NCBI GenBank assembly: GCA_917880885.1
Contig: OU862927.1
Span: forward strand, 41,753,571-41,817,570
Direction of reading: 5' to 3'
Length of the DNA stretch: 64,000 nt
Source of the DNA: Limnephilus marmoratus
Taxonomy: Eukaryota > Arthropoda > Insecta > Trichoptera > Limnephilidae
Shown here: one piece after another, positions 42,730-54,065 of the stretch
How positions within the stretch are numbered: the stretch's first letter is position 1
Layout: every line of letters begins with the position of its first letter
Notes under the pieces: model-generated
The model's database searches: none
What the model was told of the DNA's origin: nothing
What the model saw: the letters and a program-made list of their open reading frames with translations, nothing else
Program-made: the position numbers and the translations under genes

Positions 42730-43013
42730 TAATGATAATGATGATGATGATTTACACGACACAGAAGTTGATTTTGGAATTGAGGCACAAAATATCTAAC
42801 AAAAGTGAAAATGAAAAAAGAAAATCTCTTGTGCGGATGTGTGTTATTTTATTTAAACAAAAAAAAATTATATGGAAAATTATAGTTTAGTTTAAAAAAT
42901 ATGAGTCATTAAAAAATTCGAAAATTCGTAATGATTTTAAATACAATATGGTAAATTTTCTTCGTGAAAAAAAAATATTTACGTGAATGTAAAACTATGC
43001 TGCGTGCTTAGAA

Positions 43014-43200
43014 AAGTTTCTGAAGTGAAAACTTCTTTAGCACTGTTGTAATTTGAAACTCGATGAAAAGAAAAATAGGGACACTAAAAAGAGACAAACA
43101 CATACATCTGTAGGATTTAGCCTGCGAGAGAATGGGATAGAATAATCAGTCTTATTTTGTGCGGTGCTACTTAGCCTCCCCATTCTTGTCTACTTTTTTA
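43014..43200 (-). repeat. Family E repeat, 3' truncated
   Basis: 'tgaagtgaaaacttctttag' to 'cattcttgtctactttt'. Confidence 0.8.
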
Positions 43201-44477
43201 ATAAATATTTTGAGCATTGCGAAAGGTGGAAACGATTCTATTGAAACAGAATATTATGGAAAAAAAAGAAAATATCGTTTCAGACAGTTTTGTACTAGAT
43301 AGACGATATTCCATGTCATTTAATTTTCATTTCGTTTTGAATGGCGAAAAATGATGTTAACGAACTTGAATTAAGTGTGAACCATTTTGTTTATACGTTT
43401 ACATCTAGGTTTATTTTAGAATACATATAGAAAGTCGAAATTAACTCACTTTCCGACATCCGATCCAACTGAAACTAGGCAGATAGACTCGATGTCAATG
43501 TCAATGCATTTTATCAACTTTTGGAAGCCATCACTCACTAACGCGTGTACGCATTTTAATAAAATTGAAATAAATTAAAGCACTAATATATGAAATAAAT
43601 GTCGGTTTAAAATCGGAATTTAACAAGTTTGGCAGCGCGGTTGATTCCCATCACCGGAAAGGAGGATTCATATCTCAGTCAAAACAAAACAAAAAAAAAA
43701 TTAAAATAAATATATTTGAAAATATACGTAATAAGGTTATTTCACAGAATTTCAAAAATCATCAAATGTCAATGTTAATTTTCAAGTTGTGTAAAGGATA
43801 CATTCAAGTTTTGTTATTATTTCAGTTGAGCTGGCCAATATTGATATAATTACGGAATTTGATTGGAAATTGTAACCTTTTCAGAACTTGAAAATTAACT
43901 TTGAAATTCGATGATTTGTTCAAATTCTTTGAGGACTACCCATCATTTTAATAAAAAAAAAACTAGTTTTTTAATAGTTGATTTTTTTTTCTTAACTTAA
44001 ACAATGCTCAGTTTTGTTTGGTGAAAGCAACCGTAAAAGACTGCCATAATATTGAAATGCGACTTCCACAAGAAGTTTCGCACCACTCTCTATGTATCAA
44101 ATCCCGTCTTATTTCCATGCGAATTGAAAAGTTTTATTCACTTCCCGATTGTACATAATGTACATATACTTTTGGTCGGAATTCCGCATGGCTTTTTGAT
44201 CGTGCAAATAAATACTATGAAAGGCGAATTTTATTTCATTTCACCGCTTTTGGGTAAATTTATTATTTCATATTCTTGACATGTAGAGCTACCACTGAAT
44301 GGAAAATGTGTAGAAGTGCAATCCATGTCGATTTTCAAGAAAACTGTACTCGTAATATGGGGCGATTTTGAACATCGCGGATATGCAATAATTATCGCTT
44401 CTTTTCAGTGTTTTTTTCGAGCACCGTGGATATGGTGAGCCGACAGTTGATGCTCAGAAATGATATTTATTATAATA
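43201..44477. other. Intronic, nothing recognised
   Basis: AT-rich; the ORF at 44052-44279 (75 codons) has no domain. Confidence 0.45.
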
Positions 44478-44756
44478 CTAACTGGTATCCGGCATGCGTT
44501 GCTATGCCATTTAATAAAGAAATTGTTTCTCCCTGCATGTCCTTTCCCATTCGTCCCGTTCCCCGTTCCCCTTCCGCCTCCTTTCCTCTCCCGCGTCCCC
44601 CTTCCCTCCAACTCCAGGGGTGGTGGACCGCGAGAGGGGAAGGGCCGCGGGGGAGGAAGGGGGGAGGAAGGTGAATGGGACGAATGGGAAAGGACGCGCA
44701 GGGAGAAACAATTTATTTATTAAATGGCATAGCAACGCATGCCGAGTATCAGCTAG
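44478..44756. mobile_element. Palindromic Helitron derivative with two outward 3' ends
   Basis: Left edge is the reversed 3' terminus ('ctaactggtatccggcatgc'), right edge the forward one ('gcatgccgagtatcagctag'). Each has the GGCAT...ATGCC hairpin, then 'aaatggcatag'-like and 'gaaacaatt' blocks mirrored towards a central purine/pyrimidine switch near 44615. Left flank is A; right flank is C instead of T. Confidence 0.7.
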
Positions 44757-44900
44757 CTCACTATAGTCCCAGCTGCTCCCGTCTGGAGCCAGTGAGACTA
44801 TGCCATCCCCAATGGGGGTATGTTGTGAGGCTGAAGGTGGTGGGGCCTGGAAGAATGTGGGTTGGAGGGTGGTGAGAAATACCTGGCAATTTATATATTT
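44757..44900 (-). repeat. SINE family A fragment
   Basis: 'gtctggagccagtgagac', 'tgtgaggctgaaggtggtgg'. Directly abuts the palindrome. Confidence 0.7.
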
Positions 44901-45473
44901 CGGGCACACTGCCACCCCACACCAAACTTCTATCCATTTTCGTCGTCACTGAGAGTTACCATGAAAACGTTCCGTCAAAGGTTTGCCAATAATTTTCGAA
45001 TGTAAAGCAGAAGGCCGCCCTCCCGTGGCTCGCTGGCGGGGAATTTAAAACAGATTTTGCACCCTTATAACCTTTGTACAGATACACGTTTCAACAATGG
45101 AAGCATTACTGTTGGTGCTATTAAATTTTCCTGACAAACGGTGGGTCGATTGAATATTATTAGGCATGGCTTGCCCCAGTTACCTAGTGTCAAAACAGCA
45201 ATAGAATATTAAAAATGTAATCAAATCACAATTTGAGAGATCAAATGAGTTTTGCATCAGGAAACAATATTTTTTCTGGGTCAAAATATCCGAACCCTTT
45301 TGATACATTTTTCGTTTGATAATTAAAAATATTATTATTTCAAGATTTTATATGAAAAACTTAAAACTAAAATAGAGTGGTACAAATTAAACCCGAAAAC
45401 AATAAATATTTAAAAAAAATCATGTTATATTTGAGGCTACGCCGCGTTTTGGAATGTATAGCTTAGGGTATTA
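44901..45473. other. Intronic, nothing recognised
   Basis: No feature found. Confidence 0.4.
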
Positions 45474-45750
45474 TCTATCTAGATACAACATAACTTCCTA
45501 AGACTGCACCAAATTGAATAATTATTTTTTTGTGTACGATTATTGTCAGGACAAGGTTTGTATAAAAGAAGCGGTGAGCTCTGGATAATAAAAGTTGTAT
45601 GAAAAAATGAGGGGAAGGGGAACTCGGGGAGAGGGGTTCGCGGGAGAGTAGTTCGCGGGGCGGGGGAAGCGGGAGAGGAGGGAAAGGACACGCAGGAAGA
45701 AACAAATTCTTTATTAAGTGGCATAGCATCGCATGCCGGGAACTCGCTAG
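45474..45750 (+). mobile_element. Short Helitron copy
   Basis: 5' 'tctatctagatacaacat' after A; shares 'gactgcaccaaattg' with 45769-46218; ends 'ccgggaactcgctag' then T. 277 bp, purine-rich centre. Confidence 0.7.
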
Positions 45751-45768
45751 TTAAAAATATAAATAATA

Positions 45769-46218
45769 CTAGCTGGTTCCCGGCATGCGTTGCTATGCCA
45801 TTTAATAAAATTGTTTCTCCCTGCGTGTCCTTTCCCATTCGTCCCGTTCCCCTTCTGCATCCACTTCCTCTTCCGCGTTCCCACTCCGCCTCCTCCACCT
45901 TCCCTCTCCCCACTCCACTCCTTCCCTTTCCCCGTCCCGCGAACCCCCCTCCCGAGTTCCCCTCCTCCCTCCCAGGTTACCCTCCCCCTACCGCGAACCC
46001 CCTACCCGAGTTACCCCCCTCCCCCTCCTCCCTCCCGCATTCCATACCTTCGGTTTTCAAATAGCTCACGTGCCACCCATTGTATTTTTTTATATAATTT
46101 TCGTAATGCCAGAGCCCACCAGTAGTGTTATCTAAACCTTATCCAATTTGGTGCAGTCGTTTGGATATGCGTGTACATACATTTCGGCGATTCACTTCTA
46201 TTTATATAGATAGATAGA
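45769..46218 (-). mobile_element. Helitron copy converging on the previous one
   Basis: Minus-strand 5' 'tctatctatctatataaata' and 3' GGCATAGC...GCATGCC hairpin, then 'gggaaccagctag'. Flanks A (45768) and T (46219) fit. The pyrimidine-rich plus-strand centre yields spurious proline-rich ORFs. Confidence 0.75.
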
Positions 46219-46321
46219 TTTTTAACAGCGGATTTCACTCAATATGCCTTCATATAATAGTACATCAATTTTGGTTGTACGGCCGCATATCCTCTTTGCA
46301 TACTTGAAAAATATATTTTTA

Positions 46322-46775
46322 GGGGATCAACTGTCGGGGGATCAACTGTCGGGGGATCAACTGTCGGGGATCAACTATCGGGATCCACTATCGAGATCAA
46401 CTGTTGGGGGATCAACTGTCTGGTATCATCTATCGTCGGATCAACTTAAGGGGGGATCAACTATCGGGGGCCAACTGTGGGGGAATCAACTGTCGGGGGT
46501 ACAACTGTCGGGGCTAACTGTGGGGTGATCAACTGTCGGGTGATCAACTGTCGGCGGGAAAACTGTCAGAGGGTTAATTGTCGGGGGATCAACTGTCGGG
46601 TATCATTTGTCGTCGGATCAACTGAAGGGGAGATCAACTATCGAGGGCCAACTGTGGGGAATCAACTGTCGGGGGATCAACTGTCGGGGCTAACTGTGGG
46701 GTGATCAACTGTCGGGTGATCAACTGTCGGCGGGAAAACTGTCAGGGCGCCAATTGTCATCGTTCAATTGTCGGG
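46322..46775. repeat. 15-bp minisatellite with ~180-bp higher-order unit
   Basis: Units of 'ggggatcaactgtcg' and variants (~28 units). A composite block with 'ccaactgtggggg', 'gctaactgtggggtg' and 'cggcgggaaaactgtcag' occurs twice (about 46438-46565 and 46615-46745). In-frame ORFs (GDQLS repeats) are by-products. Confidence 0.9.
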
Positions 46776-48026
46776 TCACTATTAAATATACTGTCAAATT
46801 ATTAAATTCATAATAAAATTGTGTAATGGGGAAATCTATAATTGGTTTCTCAATTATTTAAATAACACATATATATACATATTAACAACAAAATTGTAAG
46901 CTGTTAATTACCCTAAAATAAAATGAATAAAGCAATTGATTTTGAAATGACGAATGCTAGATAGAATTTAAACCATGACACGCTATTTATTGGGAACCAA
47001 TAACTTTGAAAATGACGCAGGAATTGAACCCTTGTACCCACGACTGTCAAATTAATTAATAAGATCACTAGCCTACGCAGCATATTGATGCAGACCGACA
47101 ACAATGTTAAAAAATGAATTAATTATTCTTTGTAACTGTGTGTTACATTTTCAACATGAGGTATAAAAAAAATAAGGGTTCAGTTTACAAATTAATTCGA
47201 ATCTTTTGGAAACTGATCCCTTTTCGGTAAATAGAGGATGGGTACGAGGTTTTTGCAAATCACCCTATAATATTATTATTTTAAAGAAATATTTGGCTTA
47301 GGTCTTCAGACCATGTGAAAAATAAGGTAATCTTCCTGTTTTCAGACTCTGAAAACTCTTGTTTATTTTCCGCATATTAAGAGGAAATACTAGCTGCGCT
47401 TTTCTATACAAACGTATTCCCCGTTTATCTCTCTGGATTTTGACCCTAGAGCAAAATTTTACATAATATAGATATTGACCACTAGCGTGGCGGTACGTTT
47501 TGTTTTTTTTTGATAATTTACTTCTCATAGAAGTTACGACCTTCCAAAAATGAATAAAATTGCCTAATTTAAACGCCGTCAAAAAACGTTCAGTATACAA
47601 ACTAAACAATGTATTTTGAAAAAAAGCAAAACGTACCGACATAGAATATTTTCTTTTAATACAGTTAGTGAAAAAATTTTTTTAAATCCGTCCAGTTTTG
47701 GAGAAGAAAAATGGGGAATACAAAACATCGATTTCGAAGATTTTATTTAGGTATTTTCGGCCCGACGTGCAGGTGTCCCTTTCGCTCATTTCTCCTGAGG
47801 GGGGCCGGGGAACGTGGGTTTTGACAAATACATACATATAATGCGAAGTAGTGATGTAAAGAATTTTATCGGTAGACTAGTGTTGTCCTTGCCCGAGTAA
47901 TCGATATTTTTTATTCGTTTTTTTTTCTGTTTAGTGACTCATCGCGGTATACCAATACTGACCGAGCTTTCATACTAAAATTGTGCAAAATTAATTTTTT
48001 TTATGTCAAGTACTATAATAAATTTT
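46776..48026. other. Intronic; one unrecognised ORF
   Basis: The 114-codon minus ORF 47298-47642 is basic and has no recognised domain; I do not regard it as a proven gene. Rest AT-rich apart from the tRNA-like stretch at 47005-47090. Confidence 0.4.
47005..47090 (-). repeat. tRNA-like sequence (SINE head or pseudogene)
   Basis: On the minus strand 'taggctagtgatc' fits box A and 'agggttcaattcctgcg' fits box B, about 45 bp apart. No anticodon arm can be drawn with confidence. Confidence 0.45.
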
Positions 48027-48440
48027 CAATTTGGGAGGCGTTTTAGGTACCATCGCCCCGGGAACCATTTATTGGATAACCAACACCCCCGCCACTTGGT
48101 CACCGCAAGTGGTCCTCTATGTTTGGTGACAGAGCCTGGGTTCCCGGGTTCACGGATGAGGTCTGCATGGGTTTTGGTGGCGGAAAATTTTGTCCACTTA
48201 CTGCGTGGCGGGCCGGATTGGGAGAAACTGGAAGAGGAAGATCTTTTGATCTCTACAGCTGGACTCTCCACCATCATTTCATACTTTTACCTACCTTTTC
48301 CCTACCCAAAACTTCCTTTCCTTCCTTATCCTAAAAATACCCTCCACACAGCTTCTCCAATGATGTCCAACAACTTCTCCAACAAAGTCCCTGAGCGATT
48401 ATTTTTCCTCGGTGCCTCCAATGTGAGGTTTATGTTTTTT
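48027..48440 (+). repeat. Family B element
   Basis: 'ttgggaggcgttttaggtac', 'aaccatttattggataacc', 'actgcgtggcgggccgg', 'ccctccacacagcttctcc', decayed hairpin tail. ORFs across it (163 and 83 codons) are incidental. Confidence 0.75.
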
Positions 48441-48579
48441 AAAAAAATCTGTTTCAAATTTTTACTTGAGAGTCGCTTACATTGCCTTCAGTGATTAATT
48501 GAAATTTTTTGTTTGTAAACACTTTATTGTACAAAATTTTTTACCACTATACAATGAATTTTAAACAATTTATGATTTA

Positions 48580-50100
48580 GATCTTTCTCTCGCCGGTAAA
48601 TTTCTTGATATGCGACCGTCAATTGTTTCTGGTAAAAGGCATTGGTGGTAGAAGTTTTTCTAACAGTGGTTCAATTTTTTGCCAGATTGAATCGTCCCTT
48701 TCAATTTTTTCATACGGCAAACCTTTAGGACTCCACACGACAAAATAACAGTATTTACGACGAGTAATGTGTAAGGGAACGTACCCAAACTACGTGACCA
48801 ACTTTTTGCAATTTTTAACCCCCCCCCCCCCCCCCCCCGGTGACCAAAATCCTAAGGAACCCGCCGCTCATTTGTATGGAGCGTGACCTTTTGAAGACCC
48901 CCCCCCCCCCTAAAAGTGTCACGTAGTATGGGTACGTTCCCTAACTTGCCTTGTACTTGGTAGAAGTAATTGTGATTCCGTTTTAATGTTGAAGCATTGT
49001 CTTCAATTTTACAGTAATCAATTTTTTTTGTTCAAATCCTTCTTCTGGTGACATATTTGCTATACTATATGGGCATTTCACTTCAATTATAGAATCCTTG
49101 CCAAAAAGGCCATCCGGACTTGCCGCTATTACATATTTTTGTCCAAAGTTAGAAGCTGTAAGCCGCTTACGCCTTTCAATTGTCCACAAATTATTATTGC
49201 TTTGGCCCACCGTATTCCTTTCGAGTTCATCCTTATTCGATGGAGATAATTCTTTGAAAAATTCCTCTTTATCGTTTCGAATAATTCAGCTGGCATATCT
49301 GGATCTAATTCCAATTGACCATAATTTTCATCAGGCCCTGTAACTTTTTTTCTCTTTTCTGTCGTGTTTTCGTAATACCTTAGTTTTATTTTTCGACACC
49401 TCTGTATTGTCTCCTTCGAACGTCGTTTTCTTTCAATAAAATGCTTCGTGTAGTTGCCAGGACTGTGGCCTTGGATTTTTTTTGTATTCGTGAATGGGTT
49501 GTCATTTCACTATTCCACGAAGTTACTGCTCAAGAAGCTCAACTGCTGAAGTTATCCCATTTTTGTAAAATTTGCTCTTTTTCCGCCTATAAATTTGGCT
49601 ATAACGTTGTTGAATTGCTCCACAGTGTTATTTGTCACGTTAATAATAAGACTTTCTGCATTTGCTATTAGAGACGACAATAATTGTTGAATATCATTCC
49701 TGTTCCACAATCTTGAAGATCGCTTACTAAATTTGGATCATTAGTATACTTCTCCGACTTGCAATAGTATGACGAACATTTTGTATGATCACCAAAAACA
49801 TGGTTTGCGGCATTTTTTTGTCCATTTTCAGATTTTTTACTTTATCACTTTGTGCCGTGTTTTCTTGCTCTTTTCTGTAATTTACTGCTCAAACTATAGC
49901 TTTTCTCATACGTAAAACGTTTGCTTCAACCTTTTTCCTTATGTGAACTGGTACAAAGCCTTTAGCGTTGTTGGTTTTTTTTCTAAGTGCTTTTATTTTA
50001 TTGCAAAAATTGCGAAGTAAGTGATTTTTGCACTTTTTTTTTGTACTATGAAGTTGGGCCTGAAGCCTTGGGTTGAAGTTTCGCTAATATTGTCTTCATG
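48580..50100 (-). pseudogene. Mutator-like transposase plus YqaJ nuclease, broken
   Basis: Minus strand, 5' to 3': KKCKNHLLRNFC (near 50030), HVFGDHTKCSSYYC (near 49800), NNTVEQFNNVIAKFIGGKR (near 49620), characteristic of arthropod proteins with a Mutator-like transposase region; then ERRKRLTASNFG (near 49170), AASPDGLFG, IEVKCPYS (near 49080), NHNYFYQVQGKL (near 48970), and after an inserted MITE ITRRKYCYFVVWSPKG, IERDDSIW. The latter are YqaJ/lambda-exonuclease motifs, with the 'S.DG' and 'EVKCP' catalytic strands present. Frameshifts, stops, a deletion between SNFG and the catalytic core, and the MITE make it inactive. Confidence 0.7.
48775..48941. mobile_element. MITE with 24-bp inverted ends, TAA target duplication
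   Basis: Left 'gggaacgtacccaaacta' and right 'tagtatgggtacgttccc' are inverted repeats; TAA flanks both (48772-48774, 48942-48944), as for PIF/Harbinger-type elements. Interior carries runs of 20 and 12 C. It interrupts the YqaJ frame between QGKL and ITRR. Confidence 0.8.
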
Positions 50101-50544
50101 TAATTAAATATTACAATTTAAGGTTTTATAAAGTTGAAAATAAAAATAAAAAGTTTTGAAGTTTAAAAAAATTATATATTTGTTTCCTTTATTTCAAACT
50201 GACTGTAATAAATATTTTAAAAAATGTGTAGGTAAATCTATCTATAGGTAAAAGACCAACATTTTTTATTGAATTTTGAACGAACTAACACATCCTTTTT
50301 TGTATTTACTGCTTAAAGAAACTCAAAAATACAGGAGTACAAATCAAACCTCAGCAAGCGATATATCTAACATTTTAAACATTATTATTTACAAACATGT
50401 CAACTCACACGTATGATACACACAACACAATAAATCCATTTAGATTTAATTGTCTAATAAAATATGTAAGTGCTTTTATCTTTTTCGTTATCGTAATTTT
50501 AATTAGAAAAAAACTTAAGGTGGGCTATTTTTAAACCTTTTTTA
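50101..50544. other. Intronic, nothing recognised
   Basis: AT-rich. Confidence 0.4.
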
Positions 50545-50583
50545 TCTCTACATATTATAAAGTAAAGTCCCCCGCGCCTTCTT

Positions 50584-50616
<33 letters not shown>

Positions 50617-51305
50617 TCGCGATAAACTCGAAAACTACTGAACGGATTTTCATGCGGTTTTCACCAATAGATAGAGTGTTTCGTGAGGAAGGTTTACGTA
50701 TGTAATTTGTCAAGGATTTGTGTAAATTGGTTGAAACATAACGATAATTGTTAGAAGTGTCGGAAAAATTCCAGCCGCCTGGTAGCTTTCATCGAAAACG
50801 CTGCCTAATCCTTTTGGGATATAACAAAACAACGCTTGGTGGGATATTCCTCTTTTATAGATCTACAAAAAAGTCCGCGATGGCATATATCTATCTTTTA
50901 CTATACGCATTCTATCTTCTTATCTTATTATTCTTATCAATTGCATTTTAGATATAATGTATATAGTAAGCTATCCGTAAAAGATAGATATATGCCTTCG
51001 CGGACTTTTTTGTAGATCTATAAAAGAGGAATATCCCACCATTAATTGTTTTGTTATATCCCAAAAGGATTGTGCAGCGTTTTCGATGAAAGCTACCAGG
51101 CGGCTGGACTTATTTCCGACACTTCTAACAATTATCGTTATGTTTCAACCAATTTACACAAATCATTGACAAATTGCATACTTAAACCTTCCTCACGAAA
51201 TACTCTGTATATTGGTGAAAACCGCAGGAAAATCCGTTCAGTAGTTTTCGAGTTTATCGCGAATAGACAGACAGACGGCGCGGGGGACTTTATAATATGT
51301 AGAGA
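50545..51305. mobile_element. Giant palindrome made of two inverted Helitron 5' halves
   Basis: Left arm starts TCTCTACATATTATAAAG at 50545 after A; right arm is its reversed partner, ending CTTTATAATATGTAGAGA at 51305 before T. Arms of ~360 bp stay highly similar to a ~55-bp centre near 50905-50965; both carry 'aaactcgaaaactactgaac' and 'gttgaaacataacgataatt'. The left arm has a (TCTG)7 microsatellite, the right only three units. Neither side carries a CTAG 3' terminus. Confidence 0.85.
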
Positions 51306-51426
51306 TAGAGATAATCGGTCAAAAATACATTTTTGTTGCATATGCATTTTTGAGTTTTTTTTTTAATAAGATAGGTAAGTGCCAAATTATATGAGTAGAA
51401 ATTTAAGTTTTGTGGTATCATCATTA

Positions 51427-51721
51427 TCATTACATAGTATAAAATGAAGTCGCTCAAAATGTATGTGCGCATAAATCTTTTAAACTACGCAACAGATTTT
51501 CATGCGGTTTTCACCAATAGATAGAGTGATTTAAGAGGAAGGTTTATGTGTATAATAAATGCTTATTATAGCAGAGAAAAGCCAAGAAATTCAAATATTC
51601 AATTTAGGCAAAGGGCAGAGCGCAGCGGGCAGCTGGCGAGCGGATGGTGTGGATTTTATAAAGGTTGGGTAAATGGCGTTGTGTTTCGTTAGCCACAGCA
51701 ACGTGTGGCCGGGTCTGCTAG
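51427..51721 (+). mobile_element. Non-autonomous Helitron, complete
   Basis: Starts TCATTACATAG after A (51426); ends with the hairpin 'gccacagcaacgtgtggc', then 'cgggtctgctag' and T (51722). Same family as 42213-42729, with an internal deletion. Confidence 0.85.
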
Positions 51722-52500
51722 TTATTAATAAAATAAAAAAAAAATTATATGTTTATTTCGAATTATAAAATTTGAAAGCGTATTTCATCATCTTTCAAAA
51801 ACAGTTTTTAGTTTTCGGATGCGTTCACAAATATTAAAGTTATTTGGAATTTATTGGAAAGCGGAAATATTTTGACTTTTCGAAAAACAGGCCCGAGGCC
51901 TGAGAGGTTAATACTAATTTTCAATAATAACTAATGTATCATAGAGAATAATCATATGTATGTATATAATAATTCGATGTAGTTGGTTTGACTGCATATT
52001 TATAAACGCAAATACAGTGAAAACTTTAAAACTACTAACCTACATAGAGTTCTAGTAAAATAATTCGTAATTTGTCGGTAATAAGCGTGAACAGAAGACA
52101 TTGTTACAATACCTATCGACGATATTTATAAATGACCGACAATAGCAGACCTCGTGCGTTTAAAAATAATGGGCCCTTTTTCTGTCACACCGCAAGGCCG
52201 ATTCAAAAACTTCATTAGCGACGAAATAAGTCGAAACATGCTTTATCTAAACAGAATATTGGATATGCAATGAGCTACAAGCTACAAGCACGCGTGGAGG
52301 CGAAAGACGGTAGGCATGAGACGCAGAGGGGGCGAGAGGGTGTACAAGCCAAACACTCACGTGGTCTCACCAACACATCGATAGCTAGTTCTTTTTTGAG
52401 CGCGGTGCGATAGCGAGATTTTTTTAAAATACCTACCGTCGAGATTTCTCAATAAATATCGCACATATAAAACTGTAGTACACGCAAACAAAGAAAAAAT
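51722..52500. other. Intronic, nothing recognised
   Basis: A mixed-composition stretch at 52280-52400 has no identity I can name. Confidence 0.4.
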
Positions 52501-52727
52501 TTGTCGATATTTGTTTTTGGGGTGTTATGCCGTGTTGCGCTACCTCCTTCTTTAGCCAACGTTTCGGACATCGTTGCAGTGTCCATCATCAGGGCAGATC
52601 CGGCAGATCCGGTAGATGTGCCGGATTGTTGATAACGTTGGCTAAAGAAGGAGGTAGCGCAACACGGCATAACACCCCAAAAACAAATAACGAAAATGCT
52701 TTTGGCCGTGAAAATCTTAAAACTTGC
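52501..52727. mobile_element. Family D foldback
   Basis: Arms 'tttttggggtgttatgccg' / 'cggcataacaccccaaaaa', centre 'gcagatccggcagatcc', family end 'ttggccgtgaaaatct' on the right. Confidence 0.85.
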
Positions 52728-52772
52728 CAAAGAAAAAAATGAATTAATATTACTTGGTGGCATTTAATGTAA

Positions 52773-53513
52773 TCTATAATATAAAAATGAATCGCTAAAT
52801 GTGTTGGTAAGCGCAAATCTCGAGATCAGCTGAACCGATTTCGCTAATTCTTTTTTAGAATATTCCTTGAAGTACGAGGATGGTTCTTACGGAGAGAAAA
52901 AATAACAAAATTGCGCAGAAAATTAGATAATAACAGAAAACATCACACGTTTGACAGTTTGCGTGTTAGAGAATGACATTTTGCAAAACAATGAATGAAT
53001 GTTCAATCAGGATTCTATTTTTGAAAAGTTGAAAAATTTATTTAAAGTAGTTAGGTACTCCCCTAATATTTTGAATCGAATCAAGAATTTCAGATATTTA
53101 AAATAGGTACCTATGTTAGGTACCAAATTTAATATAAATGAAAAATGGAAATTTGAATTAAAATTGTAAAAGGTGGCACGCGGGCTGTTTAAAAACTGAA
53201 TGTACTGGGATTGAATATATGGAACGCGGGTGGAGGGTTGGCGGGACGAGGGAGCGGGAAAAGGAAGAGGGAAGGCGGGGAAGATGGTAGGGAAACGCAG
53301 GGGGGGGGGAAGGGGGACCTGGGAGGGGGGAGGGGGGTTCACGGGACGGGGGAAGGGGGGGGGGAGTGGAGTGGGGAGAGGGAAGGTGGAGGTGACGGAG
53401 TGGGAAGACGGGAAGGCGGAAGGGGAACGGGAACGGGACGAATGGGAAAGGACACTCAGGGAGAAACAATTTCTTTATTAAATGGCATAGCAACGCATGC
53501 CGGGACCAGCTAG
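52773..53513 (+). mobile_element. Non-autonomous Helitron, complete (741 bp)
   Basis: 5' 'tctataatataaaaatgaat' after A (52772); 3' hairpin GGCATAGC...GCATGCC, then 'gggaccagctag' and T (53514). A G/A-rich block (53230-53450) fills the 3' half; no helicase ORF. Confidence 0.85.
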
Positions 53514-53567
53514 TTTTTTAAGAATTACGCTATCTGCCTTAAATATAATATCATATAATATGTTTTT

Positions 53568-54065
53568 TTTGCTACATTAACTCCACAAAGGAGGTACTGA
53601 GGAAAATAATTTCCCTCAGGGCCTATGTCATTTGGGATGCTGTGTGGCGGGTCTTTTTGAAGAGAGGAAGTAATGAACATTGGTCTTGAAGAGACCCATG
53701 TTGTAGGAAGAAAGAAACACAGAGGCCGGAAAATCATTCCACAGCCGAGCTGTCCAACACGAGAACGAGTCGAAGAAACGACCCGTTCTCATGTAACAAA
53801 TGTCAACCGTGTACAAATGTTGGGCACGCGTTTGGCGTGTTTCCCGACTATGCACCGGTGCCGAAGGATCAATGACGCTTGTTTCTCAGAGCATCTTCCA
53901 TTGTAATACCGGTAGAACAAGGATAGCATTCCCACCTGTGCTGTGCTCTAAAGATTTAAAACCGTCTGTTAAGACGGGAGAATCCATCAATCGGACTGCC
54001 CGTTTCTGCATAGAGTAGAGGGTATTTTTCAGGTATTTTAGAGCTCCAGACCAGAGGCGGTTGTT
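53568..54065 (-). pseudogene. LINE family C, C-terminal RT and tail
   Basis: Minus frame 53855-53628 contains HSRETRQTRAQHLYTVDIC, CWTARLWNDFPASVF and YNMGLFKTNVHYFLSSK. Complete double-hairpin 3' tail at 53575-53645. Confidence 0.8.

Noticed and set aside
45790..46125. Proline/serine-rich ORFs of 89-111 codons, also at 53158-53493 and 44408-44915
   Set aside because: They are translations of the pyrimidine-rich centre of Helitron copies; frames differ between copies and open on both strands.
46244..46704. ORFs with GDQLS repeats
   Set aside because: 15-bp minisatellite, same reason.
52501..52727. CRISPR-like or rho-independent terminator-like hairpin
   Set aside because: Eukaryotic context; it is one of several dispersed foldbacks of family D, with no spaced repeats.
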